Part shown: in pieces, positions 25,258-34,079 of the stretch
How positions within the stretch are numbered: the first letter of the stretch is position 1
How the letters are laid out: each line of letters opens with the position of its first letter
NCBI GenBank assembly: GCA_902362595.1
Contig: CABIXF010000034.1
Coordinates: forward strand, 1-42,802
Source: Bacteroidaceae bacterium
GTDB lineage: Bacteria > Bacteroidota > Bacteroidia > Bacteroidales > Bacteroidaceae
Direction of reading: 5' to 3'
DNA length: 42,802 bases
Made by a program: the position numbers and the translations under genes
The notes under the pieces: generated by a model
Database searches by the model: none
Seen by the model: the letters and a program-made list of their open reading frames with translations, nothing else
What the model was told of the DNA's origin: nothing

Positions 25258-26189
25258 AGAAAATATCTATATTAGTACCTTGTTACAATGAAGAGGCTTC
25301 ATTACCGATGCTTTACTCAGAATTGGTAAAAGTCATGAATTTGTGTGATTCTTATGACTGGGAAGTTCTATTCATAAATGATGGATCCTGTGATAATACT
25401 CTATCTGTTATCAAAGATTTACGTCGAAAAGACATGAGAATATCGTACGTGGATTTATCTAGAAATTTTGGAAAAGAAAATGCCATGTTAGCAGGTTTTG
25501 ATTATGTTACGGGAGATTGTATGGTGATTATGGATGCAGACTTGCAACATCCACCACACGTAATCTTGAAGATGTTGGAAAAATGGGAAGAAGGATATGA
25601 GGATGTTTATGCTAAAAGGATAACACGAGGAAAGGAATCATGGATTAGGAAAAGAGCGTCATTATTGTTTTATTCATTATTGCAGAAAACGACGAGAATT
25701 GAAATTCTACAAAATGTTGGAGATTTTAGATTATTAGATAGATGCTGTATTGAAGCACTTAAGTCTTTAAGAGAATCTGAAAGATATACAAAAGGAATGT
25801 TTTGTTGGATTGGCTTTAAAAAAACATCTGTGGATTTTGAACAGAAGGATAGGGTGGCTGGTAAATCAACTTGGAATTATTGGAGTCTTTTTAATTTAGC
25901 AATAGAAGGTATAACGTCTTTTACGACGACACCTTTACGCTTTTCTTCAATATTAGGATTTATAATTGCAATTTTTTCTTTTGTATTAATGCTTTTTCAT
26001 TTTATTAAAGCGTTGATTTGGGGTGATCCAATCCAGGGATTTCCAACATTGGTAGTATTAATACTTTTTCTAGGTGGTATTCAGCTATTGTCCATAGGAA
26101 TCTTAGGTGAATATTTAGGGAGGGTATTTAATGAGTCAAAGCATCGCCCTGTTTACATAGTTCGAGAATATAATGGTGAAAAAAAATGA
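25254..26189 (+). CDS. GtrB-like undecaprenyl-phosphate glycosyltransferase (GT2)
   Basis: This 311-residue enzyme of the DPM1/GtrB group transfers a sugar from a nucleotide sugar to undecaprenyl phosphate. It shows ISILVPCYNEEASL, NDGSCD at 42-47, DADLQHPP at 94-101, and the loop motif VAGKSTWNYW. Two C-terminal membrane helices (about 230-255 and 265-290) are followed by a GEYLGRVF tail, all as in GtrB. It is coupled by 4-bp overlaps to the GtrA gene before and the membrane protein gene after it, so these three form one functional unit. Confidence 0.92.
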   Translation: MKKISILVPCYNEEASLPMLYSELVKVMNLCDSYDWEVLFINDGSCDNTLSVIKDLRRKDMRISYVDLSRNFGKENAMLAGFDYVTGDCMVIMDADLQHPPHVILKMLEKWEEGYEDVYAKRITRGKESWIRKRASLLFYSLLQKTTRIEILQNVGDFRLLDRCCIEALKSLRESERYTKGMFCWIGFKKTSVDFEQKDRVAGKSTWNYWSLFNLAIEGITSFTTTPLRFSSILGFIIAIFSFVLMLFHFIKALIWGDPIQGFPTLVVLILFLGGIQLLSIGILGEYLGRVFNESKHRPVYIVREYNGEKK

Positions 26190-27817
26190 TAAAGATGAAT
26201 AATGTAAAGATTGCGCGTCAAGACTTAGTGTTTTTTATTATTGTATTTATAGCTTTTTATCTGTTAGATAGATTTAGTCCTTTTATAGCAGATGACTATT
26301 CTTATAGATTCTTTTATGATGAAGGCATTGGGAAACTAAAAGTCGTCAATTCTTTGAAAGATGCGATTGTTTTTCAAGCTCATGATTATATGACGCATAA
26401 TGGTAGATTTATAGTCCATACTTTGACGGCTTATTTCTGTGGAAAATTAGGAGTAGAATGGTTTAGAGTTATAAATGCTTTGATATTTGTTTTGTTTGTT
26501 TATGGTGTATTAAAATTGATAAGGAATGAATCGGGAAGAAGAAATATTGATAAGTATTTGATTGCTTTTGTGTTGTTTTTGTTTATGCCTTGTCCCGGTA
26601 TGATATGGTTGGGGTCCATTGCTATGTGTATTAATTACTTGTGGACTGCATGTGCCATAATTTATTTTATGATATTATTTAAAATTATTGTAAACAACAA
26701 GAAAGCTTACAATATAACAACAAAGATGCTGATTTTTTTTGTCGGTTTATTTGTTGGTAGTTTACAAGAGAGTTTCTCATTAGGTATAAGTGCCGCTTTA
26801 TTTTTTTATTATTGTTTTCACATTAAAGAGTTCAAAAATTCTGTGTTTTATGTTGTCGTAGGATTTTGGTTAGGAACATTGATTGTTACTTTTGCGCCTG
26901 GAAATTTTGTAAGGTTAGGGGAGGTTAATAATTTAGAAGGTGGATTTACTCTGTTAAAACTGTTGTCACATTTTTCACAGGTTATTTTTAATGCTAAATT
27001 ATTTGTAATATTGTGTTTTTCATTGTTGGTATTATTGATTAAAAGTAAATCTGATTTTATAAAATTTATTTCACGAAATAAAATCTATGTCTTAACAATT
27101 CTTTTTTGTGTAATGGTTTCTTTGGTTATATTTTCAGGGGAGCGTCAAGTTACGTGCATTGAATTGTTCTCTTTGATTTTAATAATTAAATTACTTTATA
27201 AGTGCTGCTCTAACTTTATAGAACATCGTTATAGATGGATAAATTCGTTTTTTATCATTTTGTTTTGTGCTTTTTATGTACCTATTTATAATAACAGAGC
27301 ATTTGCTTATGATACACTTGAAGCTTTATATAAGCAGCCTGTAATTGAAAAAACTATTGTATTTCCAGAATATTGGGATCATATTCGGAAGTTGAATGGG
27401 AATTATTTTGGAAGTAGGTTTACGCAAAGATTAGATTTTAGTGAAAAATGGATGTACCTTTCATTTTCGAATTATTTATCAAATGGAGAGAATAGTCGAT
27501 TGGTAACAGCTGTTTTATGTGAAAATAAAAAGAAGATTGTGGAGAACTATGAGAAATACAATGTTGATGGGTATTATTATAGTAAACAATATAAATATTT
27601 TGTGGTAAGGGATTCTATAGATACAGCGGTTGACTCCTTTAAAGAATATTATATGCCATCTACTGTATTAGGGAAAATAAAGCGATTGGTATTAAATCAT
27701 GATAAAATAAATACTAGAGAGACACAGATTTCATCTTATTTTGATAATCATTCTTTTAGATATTATCTTCTAAATGAGCGTTCTTACAAAATCCAACGCG
27801 TTTCTCTTAATGAATAA
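26186..27817 (+). CDS. GtrC-like polytopic glycosyltransferase (DUF6056-like)
   Basis: This is a 543-residue membrane protein with about ten hydrophobic helices in its first 350 residues and a soluble C-terminal part. After the first helix, SPFIADDYSY places two acidic residues (D36, D37) where GT-C enzymes carry their catalytic acid in the first periplasmic loop. The sequence resembles the DUF6056 (old DUF3329) family. As third gene of a GtrA-GtrB-x set it should be the specific transferase that moves the sugar from the carrier to the polysaccharide outside the membrane. It starts with a 4-bp overlap to gtrB. A second ATG at 26195 is possible. Confidence 0.75.
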   Translation: MIKMNNVKIARQDLVFFIIVFIAFYLLDRFSPFIADDYSYRFFYDEGIGKLKVVNSLKDAIVFQAHDYMTHNGRFIVHTLTAYFCGKLGVEWFRVINALIFVLFVYGVLKLIRNESGRRNIDKYLIAFVLFLFMPCPGMIWLGSIAMCINYLWTACAIIYFMILFKIIVNNKKAYNITTKMLIFFVGLFVGSLQESFSLGISAALFFYYCFHIKEFKNSVFYVVVGFWLGTLIVTFAPGNFVRLGEVNNLEGGFTLLKLLSHFSQVIFNAKLFVILCFSLLVLLIKSKSDFIKFISRNKIYVLTILFCVMVSLVIFSGERQVTCIELFSLILIIKLLYKCCSNFIEHRYRWINSFFIILFCAFYVPIYNNRAFAYDTLEALYKQPVIEKTIVFPEYWDHIRKLNGNYFGSRFTQRLDFSEKWMYLSFSNYLSNGENSRLVTAVLCENKKKIVENYEKYNVDGYYYSKQYKYFVVRDSIDTAVDSFKEYYMPSTVLGKIKRLVLNHDKINTRETQISSYFDNHSFRYYLLNERSYKIQRVSLNE

Positions 27818-27840
27818 TTACTTTTAAAATTATAAGAAGT

Positions 27841-28773
27841 ATGCCTAAAATATCAATTGTAGTACCTGTCTATAATGCTGAAAAATACTTACCTTCTTGT
27901 GTAAATAGTATATTAGCGCAAACTTTAAACGATATTCAAATAATTCTTGTAGATGATGGAAGTAAGGATAACTCTGGAAAGATATGTGATGATTATCAGA
28001 AACAAGATAAAAGGATAAATGTAATACATCAAAAAAATAGTGGTGTAATGAAAGCGCGAGCTGAAGGAGTACGTGTAGCTAATGGTGAGTGGGTTTGTTT
28101 TATAGATGCAGATGATATGGTAGCTCCAGATGCATTGGAATGTATGTATTCATATATTGCGAATGATATTGATATTGTAGTATTTGAGAGCCCAATAAAT
28201 GCAAGTTATAATGCGCAGGAATATATACAGTTATTATTTAAATTTCAACTTTTAGCATTATGGGGGAAGCTTTATAGGCGTAATTTACTGAATGATTATG
28301 CACTGTCTGTACCAGCTCAATTCAAGGTGGGAGAAGACTTTATATGTCAGTTGCGTATATTATGTATGGTAAAAAGTAAGATACGGCTTTGTTCTGAAAG
28401 GAAATACATTTATAATGAAAATAATCCTGCTAGTGTTCAGAAATCTCATCGAAAGTCATATGAATATGAAATGGCTATGTTAAGTGAGGTGGCAGATATT
28501 ATGGATAAAATGAATTTAGTTGATGAGCAGGCAAAAATCGCTTATTTAAAATGGAGAATAGTTTATTTAGGAGGTATGATAGGTTTATGCTATTCGGTAG
28601 ATTATAAGAGTAAATGGGTGATAGAACTGGAAAATGAATGTAGAAATTATTCTTTGTCTGGAAAAGATTCTATGATAATGAATGCTATTCATATTCCATT
28701 TTTACGTTTGTTCTTGATTCTAGAGAAATTTATAAAAGGGAAAGGTAGATGGTTAATTAATAAGTTTAGGTAA
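27841..28773 (+). CDS. GT2 glycosyltransferase
   Basis: This is a 310-residue family 2 enzyme with a complete GT-A start (ISIVVPVYNAEKYLPSCVNSILAQTL), DDGS at 38-41 and DADD at 89-92. The later LWGKLYRRNLL and KVGEDF sections are common in capsule GT2 enzymes. It begins 23 bp after the GtrC-like gene. It is less similar to the two paralogues at 23587 and 30626 than they are to each other. The sugar is unknown. Confidence 0.9.
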   Translation: MPKISIVVPVYNAEKYLPSCVNSILAQTLNDIQIILVDDGSKDNSGKICDDYQKQDKRINVIHQKNSGVMKARAEGVRVANGEWVCFIDADDMVAPDALECMYSYIANDIDIVVFESPINASYNAQEYIQLLFKFQLLALWGKLYRRNLLNDYALSVPAQFKVGEDFICQLRILCMVKSKIRLCSERKYIYNENNPASVQKSHRKSYEYEMAMLSEVADIMDKMNLVDEQAKIAYLKWRIVYLGGMIGLCYSVDYKSKWVIELENECRNYSLSGKDSMIMNAIHIPFLRLFLILEKFIKGKGRWLINKFR

Positions 28774-28793
28774 ATTTATTGTAAATCATATTG

Positions 28794-29738
28794 ATGTCTA
28801 GAATAGTATATTTAGATTATACAAGAGGCTTTGCTATATTATTGGTCATTGTCGGGCATTTGATACAGTTTAATTTCCAGTCTGGATTAAATAATAGATT
28901 GTTTGATATTATTTATAGTTTTCATATGCCGTTATTCTTCTTTATTAGTGGATGTGCTAGAGGAATTCATAACAAAAATTCTTCGACGGTGTTTGAGTTC
29001 TGTAAAAAAATATATTGTAGATTTTGTTCATTAATTGTGCCTTCTATTGCGTGGACAGTAATAATACCATATTTCTTTTCACGTAAGTATGAGCTAGGAC
29101 TTACTCAAATCTCAGGATATTGGTTTCTAAATGTGTTGTTTGTCATTGTGGTTATATGGGATATCGTTTTATATATTGATGATAAGAAATATTTAAACAG
29201 ATATTTATATCCATTAGTGATTATAGGGATTACTTCTCTTTTTATTTTTGGGGTTAAACGTATTCCTATATCATATTTTTTAATGTATGTGATTGGATTT
29301 TATTTTCAGAAGTATAATTGTTTGACAAGACTAAAACCAATTTTTTATTCGTTATTCTTTTTAGTATTTTGTTTGTTCTCTGGTTATTTTGATTATGGAG
29401 AAACAACAATGGGAGATCCAAATAGAGTTTGGTTACAATTTCCTTTATCTATTTGTGCTAGTCTTGCATTGTTAAAGTTCTTTTCTATGTGCGAATTAAA
29501 GGGTTATAAAATATTTCCTATATTAGGGTTTATAGGAAGGTATACATTAGGTATTTACCTTTGTCACTTTTTTCTTATTCATATCCCTTTTGTTGCGGGA
29601 ATAGTGAATGAATGTAATTTATTAACTCAATTTGTAGGGCTGTTGCTTCTATCTTTGAGTATTGCCTTAGTGTGTATAGGAATTCAGAAAGTGATAGAAA
29701 CCTATCCGTTTTTACATAAGATTATGTACGGAAAATAA
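28794..29738 (+). CDS. acyltransferase family 3 (O-acetylation)
   Basis: This is a 314-residue integral membrane protein of the Acyl_transf_3 family with about ten helices. It starts RIVYLDYTRGFAILLVIVGHLIQF, with the conserved R11 and H22, and has FHMPLFFFISG at 43-53. It probably O-acetylates a sugar of the repeat unit. The ATG at 28794 is used; the preceding TTG is not needed. It lies 20 bp after the GT2 gene. Confidence 0.88.
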   Translation: MSRIVYLDYTRGFAILLVIVGHLIQFNFQSGLNNRLFDIIYSFHMPLFFFISGCARGIHNKNSSTVFEFCKKIYCRFCSLIVPSIAWTVIIPYFFSRKYELGLTQISGYWFLNVLFVIVVIWDIVLYIDDKKYLNRYLYPLVIIGITSLFIFGVKRIPISYFLMYVIGFYFQKYNCLTRLKPIFYSLFFLVFCLFSGYFDYGETTMGDPNRVWLQFPLSICASLALLKFFSMCELKGYKIFPILGFIGRYTLGIYLCHFFLIHIPFVAGIVNECNLLTQFVGLLLLSLSIALVCIGIQKVIETYPFLHKIMYGK

Positions 29739-29752
29739 ATGGAGTAATTGTC

Positions 29753-30625
29753 ATGAAAGTGATTGTGAATATGGCCTGCGGATTAGCCAATCGGATGTTT
29801 CAGTATAGCTATTATCTTTTTTTGAAACAAAAGGGATATGATGTGCAGGTAGATTTTTATCAGTCTGCAAAATTGGCTCATGAGAAAGTAGCATGGAATG
29901 ATATCTTTCCTGAAGCTAAGATTGTGCAGGCATCCTCTTTAGAGGTTTTTAGATTAGGAGGAGGAACGGATCTTTTTTCGAAAATTCGTAGGAACTATTT
30001 ACCGTTCCTTTCTGGAGTAGTAAGTATGCCGACTGCTTTTGATGCAGAGTTGCCTGTCAATAGCAGAAAAAGTCAATATATAATTGGTGTATTTCAAAAT
30101 GCGAAGATGGTAGAGGACGTGGAAGAGGAGGTGAAACGTTGTTTCACATTCCAGCCTTTTGTCGATGAAAGGAATCAGAAGCTCGAAAGAGAGATGGAAG
30201 CTTGTGAGTCGGTGGCCATACATGTCCGGAAAGGAAAAGACTATATGCAGCGGGTGTGGTATCGGAATACTTGTCCGGTAGATTATTATAAAAAAGCTGT
30301 GGAGGTGATAATGAATAAGGTGAGCAATCCGAAATTTTATGTCTTTACGGATAATCCGGAATGGGTAAAGGAAAATTTTAAAGACATGGAATATACGCTG
30401 GTGGAAGGAAACCCGCCCAGTGGTTGGGGAAGTCATTTTGACATGCAGTTGATGAGTGTGTGTAAACACAATATCATTTCGAACAGTACCTACAGTTGGT
30501 GGAGTGCGTTTTTAAATACTCATTCTGGGAAAATTGTCATTGGTCCTAAAGTGTGGTTTAGTCCAGGGAGTTGTGAAGAATTTACTTCAGAAAGGACGCT
30601 TTGCAGAGATTGGTTGGCTGTATAA
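29753..30625 (+). CDS. GT11 alpha-1,2-fucosyltransferase-like enzyme
   Basis: This is a 290-residue cytoplasmic enzyme of family GT11 (GT-B-like). The N-terminus has GLANRMFQY at 10-18 (usual GLGNQMFQY), and the C-terminal part has SNSTYSWWSAFL at 243-253, a strong family signature. The donor-binding motif, normally HIRRGDY, reads HVRKGKDY at 157-164, with one extra residue, so GDP-fucose use is not certain; some relatives use other sugars. Base composition rises here compared with the genes before. No GDP-fucose synthesis genes are in the window. It abuts the next GT2 gene with no gap. Confidence 0.87.
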   Translation: MKVIVNMACGLANRMFQYSYYLFLKQKGYDVQVDFYQSAKLAHEKVAWNDIFPEAKIVQASSLEVFRLGGGTDLFSKIRRNYLPFLSGVVSMPTAFDAELPVNSRKSQYIIGVFQNAKMVEDVEEEVKRCFTFQPFVDERNQKLEREMEACESVAIHVRKGKDYMQRVWYRNTCPVDYYKKAVEVIMNKVSNPKFYVFTDNPEWVKENFKDMEYTLVEGNPPSGWGSHFDMQLMSVCKHNIISNSTYSWWSAFLNTHSGKIVIGPKVWFSPGSCEEFTSERTLCRDWLAV

Positions 30626-31615
30626 ATGAAGAGATCTATGGAATATAAAGTATCGGTAATTATTCCTATATATAAGGTAGAAAAGTTTATATCTCGCTGT
30701 GCTGAATCATTGATGGCACAGACATTGGAGGGAGTGGAATATATTTTTGTGAATGATGCGACTCCAGACCATAGTATGGAAATGCTTCAGAATGTATTAG
30801 ATTCTCATCCGGAAAAGAAAGTGACAATAGCCACGCATGAGATAAACAAGGGATTGCCTGCTGCTAGAAATACGGGATTAGGTTTGGCACAAGGAGAATA
30901 TATTTTTCATTGTGACAGTGATGATTTTGTGGAGCCGGATATGCTAGAGACTTTGTATTGTGCAGCGAAGGAGAAAGAAGCGGATATTGTATGGTGTGAT
31001 TGGTATCTTTCGTTTGAAAAGAATGAGAGATACATGAAGCAACCTTCTTTTGATACACCTGAGGCGGCGTTAAAAGCCATGTTAGGGGGAGGAATGAAAT
31101 ATAATGTCTGGAATAAATTGGTGAAACGCAGTTTGTACACGGATAACCATATTTTGTTTCCTGCCGGATATGGAATGGGAGAGGATATGACGATGATGTG
31201 TCTCTTTGCCTATGCAAAAAAGGTTGCCTATGTGCCTAAGGCTTTTTATCATTATGTAAAGATGAATACATCGTCTTATAGTCAGGCTCATTCTACTCGT
31301 TATTGGGAAGAATTAAAGCATAATGTAACCAGAACGACAGAAATGCTTCAAGCAATTTATGGTAGTTCTTTGGACCAAGAAATTGCTTTTCTGAAGTTGG
31401 AGGCAAAATTTCCTTTCTTGATTATTGGGGATACAAAGCTATACAAGCTATGGAAGGAATGGTATCCAGAAGCAAATCAGTATATTTTGCGGAATAAAAA
31501 TATATCCTCTCGGAATCGTATGCTGCAATGGTTTGCTTGGAAGAATCAATATTGGTTGGTGTGGTTGTATTATCAATTGGTATGTCGTGTAGTATATGGA
31601 ATCTTATATAGATAA
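30626..31615 (+). CDS. GT2 glycosyltransferase (paralogue B)
   Basis: This 329-residue family 2 enzyme is the closest relative in the window of the gene at 23587. It has VSVIIPIYKVEKFI, NDAT at 43-46, DSDD at 97-100, then ADIVWCDW, YNVWNKLVK and GMGEDMTMM. Its GC content is higher than that of the other copy, so the pair is probably an old duplication or two imports rather than a recent tandem copy. It starts on the base after the GT11 stop codon. The specificity is unknown. Confidence 0.9.
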   Translation: MKRSMEYKVSVIIPIYKVEKFISRCAESLMAQTLEGVEYIFVNDATPDHSMEMLQNVLDSHPEKKVTIATHEINKGLPAARNTGLGLAQGEYIFHCDSDDFVEPDMLETLYCAAKEKEADIVWCDWYLSFEKNERYMKQPSFDTPEAALKAMLGGGMKYNVWNKLVKRSLYTDNHILFPAGYGMGEDMTMMCLFAYAKKVAYVPKAFYHYVKMNTSSYSQAHSTRYWEELKHNVTRTTEMLQAIYGSSLDQEIAFLKLEAKFPFLIIGDTKLYKLWKEWYPEANQYILRNKNISSRNRMLQWFAWKNQYWLVWLYYQLVCRVVYGILYR

Positions 31616-31626
31616 TTTATAGTAGT

Positions 31627-32943
31627 ATGAATAGAATTTTGATAAATATATTTTCCGTCATAATTACGTCCATGTATTTTTTCCCTTTTGAATTTCTTTT
31701 TTTACCAGGGATTAATACAAAAATGATGTTAGCTGGGGTGGGTTTGATTATATTAGGAAAAAGGCTGGCACAGCAAGGGATGGGAAAGATAGACCGAGAC
31801 TTCTTCTTTTTATCTTTATTGGCATTTGCTATATCTTTAATTAGTTTGATAACTATGACAGTAAATGAAACAAAAGATGATTCTTTTTTGACCTATTTTA
31901 TATCTATGTGGGTTTGGATGGGGGGAGCATATACTGTCATAAGATGGTTGAAAATGGTTTATGCTCATGTGTCTGTTGAATTGGTATGCAACCATTTAAT
32001 TGCGGTCTGTGTAGCCCAATGTATAATTGCTTTTATGATGGACGTGTATCATCCCTTGCGAGATTTCGTAGATGGTTTTCTTGGAGGAGAAGGATTTATG
32101 GGAAAAACAGAGGGGCGACTGTATGGAATTGGTGCAGCTTTGGATGTAGCGGGTCTTCGCTTCGCTGCAGTATCTGTAATGATAGGTTATTTATTGTCTA
32201 AAACGAGCCAAATGAGTGAAAAGAAAGTTATAATATATATATTATCTTTTTTGGTAATTGCTGTTATTGGGAATATGATGTCTCGTACAACAACATTAGG
32301 AGTTATTTTAGCATTAATCTATTGGTGCTATTCAAGTTTTATACTGCGTCAGTACACAGAAAATAAGAGATTGTGGATTTGGCTAGGTGGAATATTGTGT
32401 GTGGTTTTACCTTTCGTTATATACTTGTATAATACAGATACAACCTTTTATAAGAATTTACGTTTTGCATTTGAAGGATTTTTTTCCCTTTGGGAAACAG
32501 GAAAATGGGAAGTTTCTTCAAATGATATATTATTGAAATCAATGGTCGTATTTCCAGAAACTTGGCATACATGGATTATTGGGGATGGATATGCTGCAAA
32601 TCCTAGTATAGGTTCTTATGCTGATCCTTATTATATAGGACCTACTTATGGTGGATATTATATGGATACAGATATTGGTTATCTGCGTTATATCTTTTAT
32701 TTTGGTGTGACAGGAACTCTTGTATTTATTGGTTTTATGTTGAAAGCTGCATTAATCTGTATAAATCGCTTCAAAGGATATAAGATGATGTTTTTAATGA
32801 TATTGCTGGTGAATTATATAGGATGGTTTAAGGTTTCTACAGATATTTTCCTTGTTTTTGCTATTTTCTTGTGCGTCAGTTTGGAAGAGGAAAAAGAGGC
32901 AGAAGAATATAGATTGTCAGAGTCTAAAATTGGTATGGTATGA
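31627..32943 (+). CDS. Wzy-type polysaccharide polymerase candidate
   Basis: This is a 438-residue membrane protein with about ten to twelve helices and a large polar loop at about 270-360 (the DILLKSMVVFPETWHTWIIGDGYAANP section), the usual layout of O-antigen/capsule polymerases. It would join repeat units in the periplasm. Wzy proteins have little sequence conservation, so the call rests on topology and on being the only candidate in a locus with Wzx, Wza and Wzc. It is AT-rich between GC-richer neighbours, as is typical for Wzy. It overlaps the next gene by 4 bp. Confidence 0.75.
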   Translation: MNRILINIFSVIITSMYFFPFEFLFLPGINTKMMLAGVGLIILGKRLAQQGMGKIDRDFFFLSLLAFAISLISLITMTVNETKDDSFLTYFISMWVWMGGAYTVIRWLKMVYAHVSVELVCNHLIAVCVAQCIIAFMMDVYHPLRDFVDGFLGGEGFMGKTEGRLYGIGAALDVAGLRFAAVSVMIGYLLSKTSQMSEKKVIIYILSFLVIAVIGNMMSRTTTLGVILALIYWCYSSFILRQYTENKRLWIWLGGILCVVLPFVIYLYNTDTTFYKNLRFAFEGFFSLWETGKWEVSSNDILLKSMVVFPETWHTWIIGDGYAANPSIGSYADPYYIGPTYGGYYMDTDIGYLRYIFYFGVTGTLVFIGFMLKAALICINRFKGYKMMFLMILLVNYIGWFKVSTDIFLVFAIFLCVSLEEEKEAEEYRLSESKIGMV

Positions 32944-34079
32944 AAATCATTTATTGCACTCATTCCACATACAATCCTGGCGGGATGGAACGTGTACTTT
33001 TAAATAAGGTAACGTACTTTTCTCAGCTTCCGGGATGGGAGGTCTCTGTGGTGACTACCGACCAGCATCAGCGTCCTCCTTTTTATCCGTTTCCGGAAAA
33101 GGTGCGGATGACGGATTTGGGGATTAATTATTCGGAGGATAATGACAAGGGGACCTGGAAGAAAATTGTGGGATACCTCCGCAAGAGGAAGGAGCACAAA
33201 CGGAAACTGACGGCCTTGCTGGAAAGGGAAAGCCCGGACATCGTGGTGTCGCTTTATCCGTCGGAGTCGTCTTTTATTCCGGAAATAAAGGATGGCAGCA
33301 AGAAGGTACTGGAATTGCACTTCAACAAATATTTTCGTTTGCAGTATGGACGTAGTGGCATTATTGGTTGGATTGACCGCTGGCGTACCCGACAGGATGA
33401 ACGGATTGTCCGTCGGTTTGACAAGTTTGTGGTGCTGACCAATGAGGACCGGGGCTACTGGGGAAATCTGCCGAATATCGAGGTGATTCCCAATGCGGCC
33501 ATGCACGTGAGCGACCGTTATTCTGACGTAGAAAACAAACGGGTCATTGCGGTGGGACGGTTGGATTACCAGAAGGGGTTCGACCGACTGATTCAGGCCT
33601 GGCAGAGGGTGCAGTCTACGGGGCGGTTCAAGGACTGGACACTGGATATTTTCGGACAGGGGGAATGGCAGGAGATGCTTCAGCAGATGATAAATAAGGC
33701 AGGTTTACAATCCGCCGCACGAATCAATCGTCCTACAAAACAGATTGGTGAGGAGTATGTGAAGAGTGACCTGCTGGTGATGAGTTCGAACTACGAAGGG
33801 TTTCCGATGGTGATGATTGAAGCGATGGCTTGCGGATTGCCGGTGGTGTCGTTTGACTTTAAATGTGGACCAAAGGATATCATCCGTCAGGGAGAAAACG
33901 GTCTGTTGGTGCACAACGGGGACGTGGACGGATTGGCGGATGCCATGATGGAAGTGATGGCGGATGACGATTATCGGAAAATGCTTTCGGAGAATGCAAA
34001 AGCGGTGGTAGATACGTATTCGGAACAGGCGGTGATGGCCCGGTGGCTGCGTTTGTTCGAAGAACTGACAAGAAGATGA
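32940..34079 (+). CDS. GT4 glycosyltransferase
   Basis: This is a 379-residue GT-B fold family 4 enzyme. It shows GGMERVL at 14-20, AVGRLDYQKGFDRLI at about 204-218 (donor-side P-loop region) and the EX7E motif E286-GFPMVMI-E294 followed by AMACGLPVVSFD. It starts within the wzy stop (ATGA) and its own stop overlaps the next GT4 start in the same way. Base composition switches to GC-rich here, the beginning of the conserved 3' part of the locus. Confidence 0.92.
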   Translation: MKIIYCTHSTYNPGGMERVLLNKVTYFSQLPGWEVSVVTTDQHQRPPFYPFPEKVRMTDLGINYSEDNDKGTWKKIVGYLRKRKEHKRKLTALLERESPDIVVSLYPSESSFIPEIKDGSKKVLELHFNKYFRLQYGRSGIIGWIDRWRTRQDERIVRRFDKFVVLTNEDRGYWGNLPNIEVIPNAAMHVSDRYSDVENKRVIAVGRLDYQKGFDRLIQAWQRVQSTGRFKDWTLDIFGQGEWQEMLQQMINKAGLQSAARINRPTKQIGEEYVKSDLLVMSSNYEGFPMVMIEAMACGLPVVSFDFKCGPKDIIRQGENGLLVHNGDVDGLADAMMEVMADDDYRKMLSENAKAVVDTYSEQAVMARWLRLFEELTRR

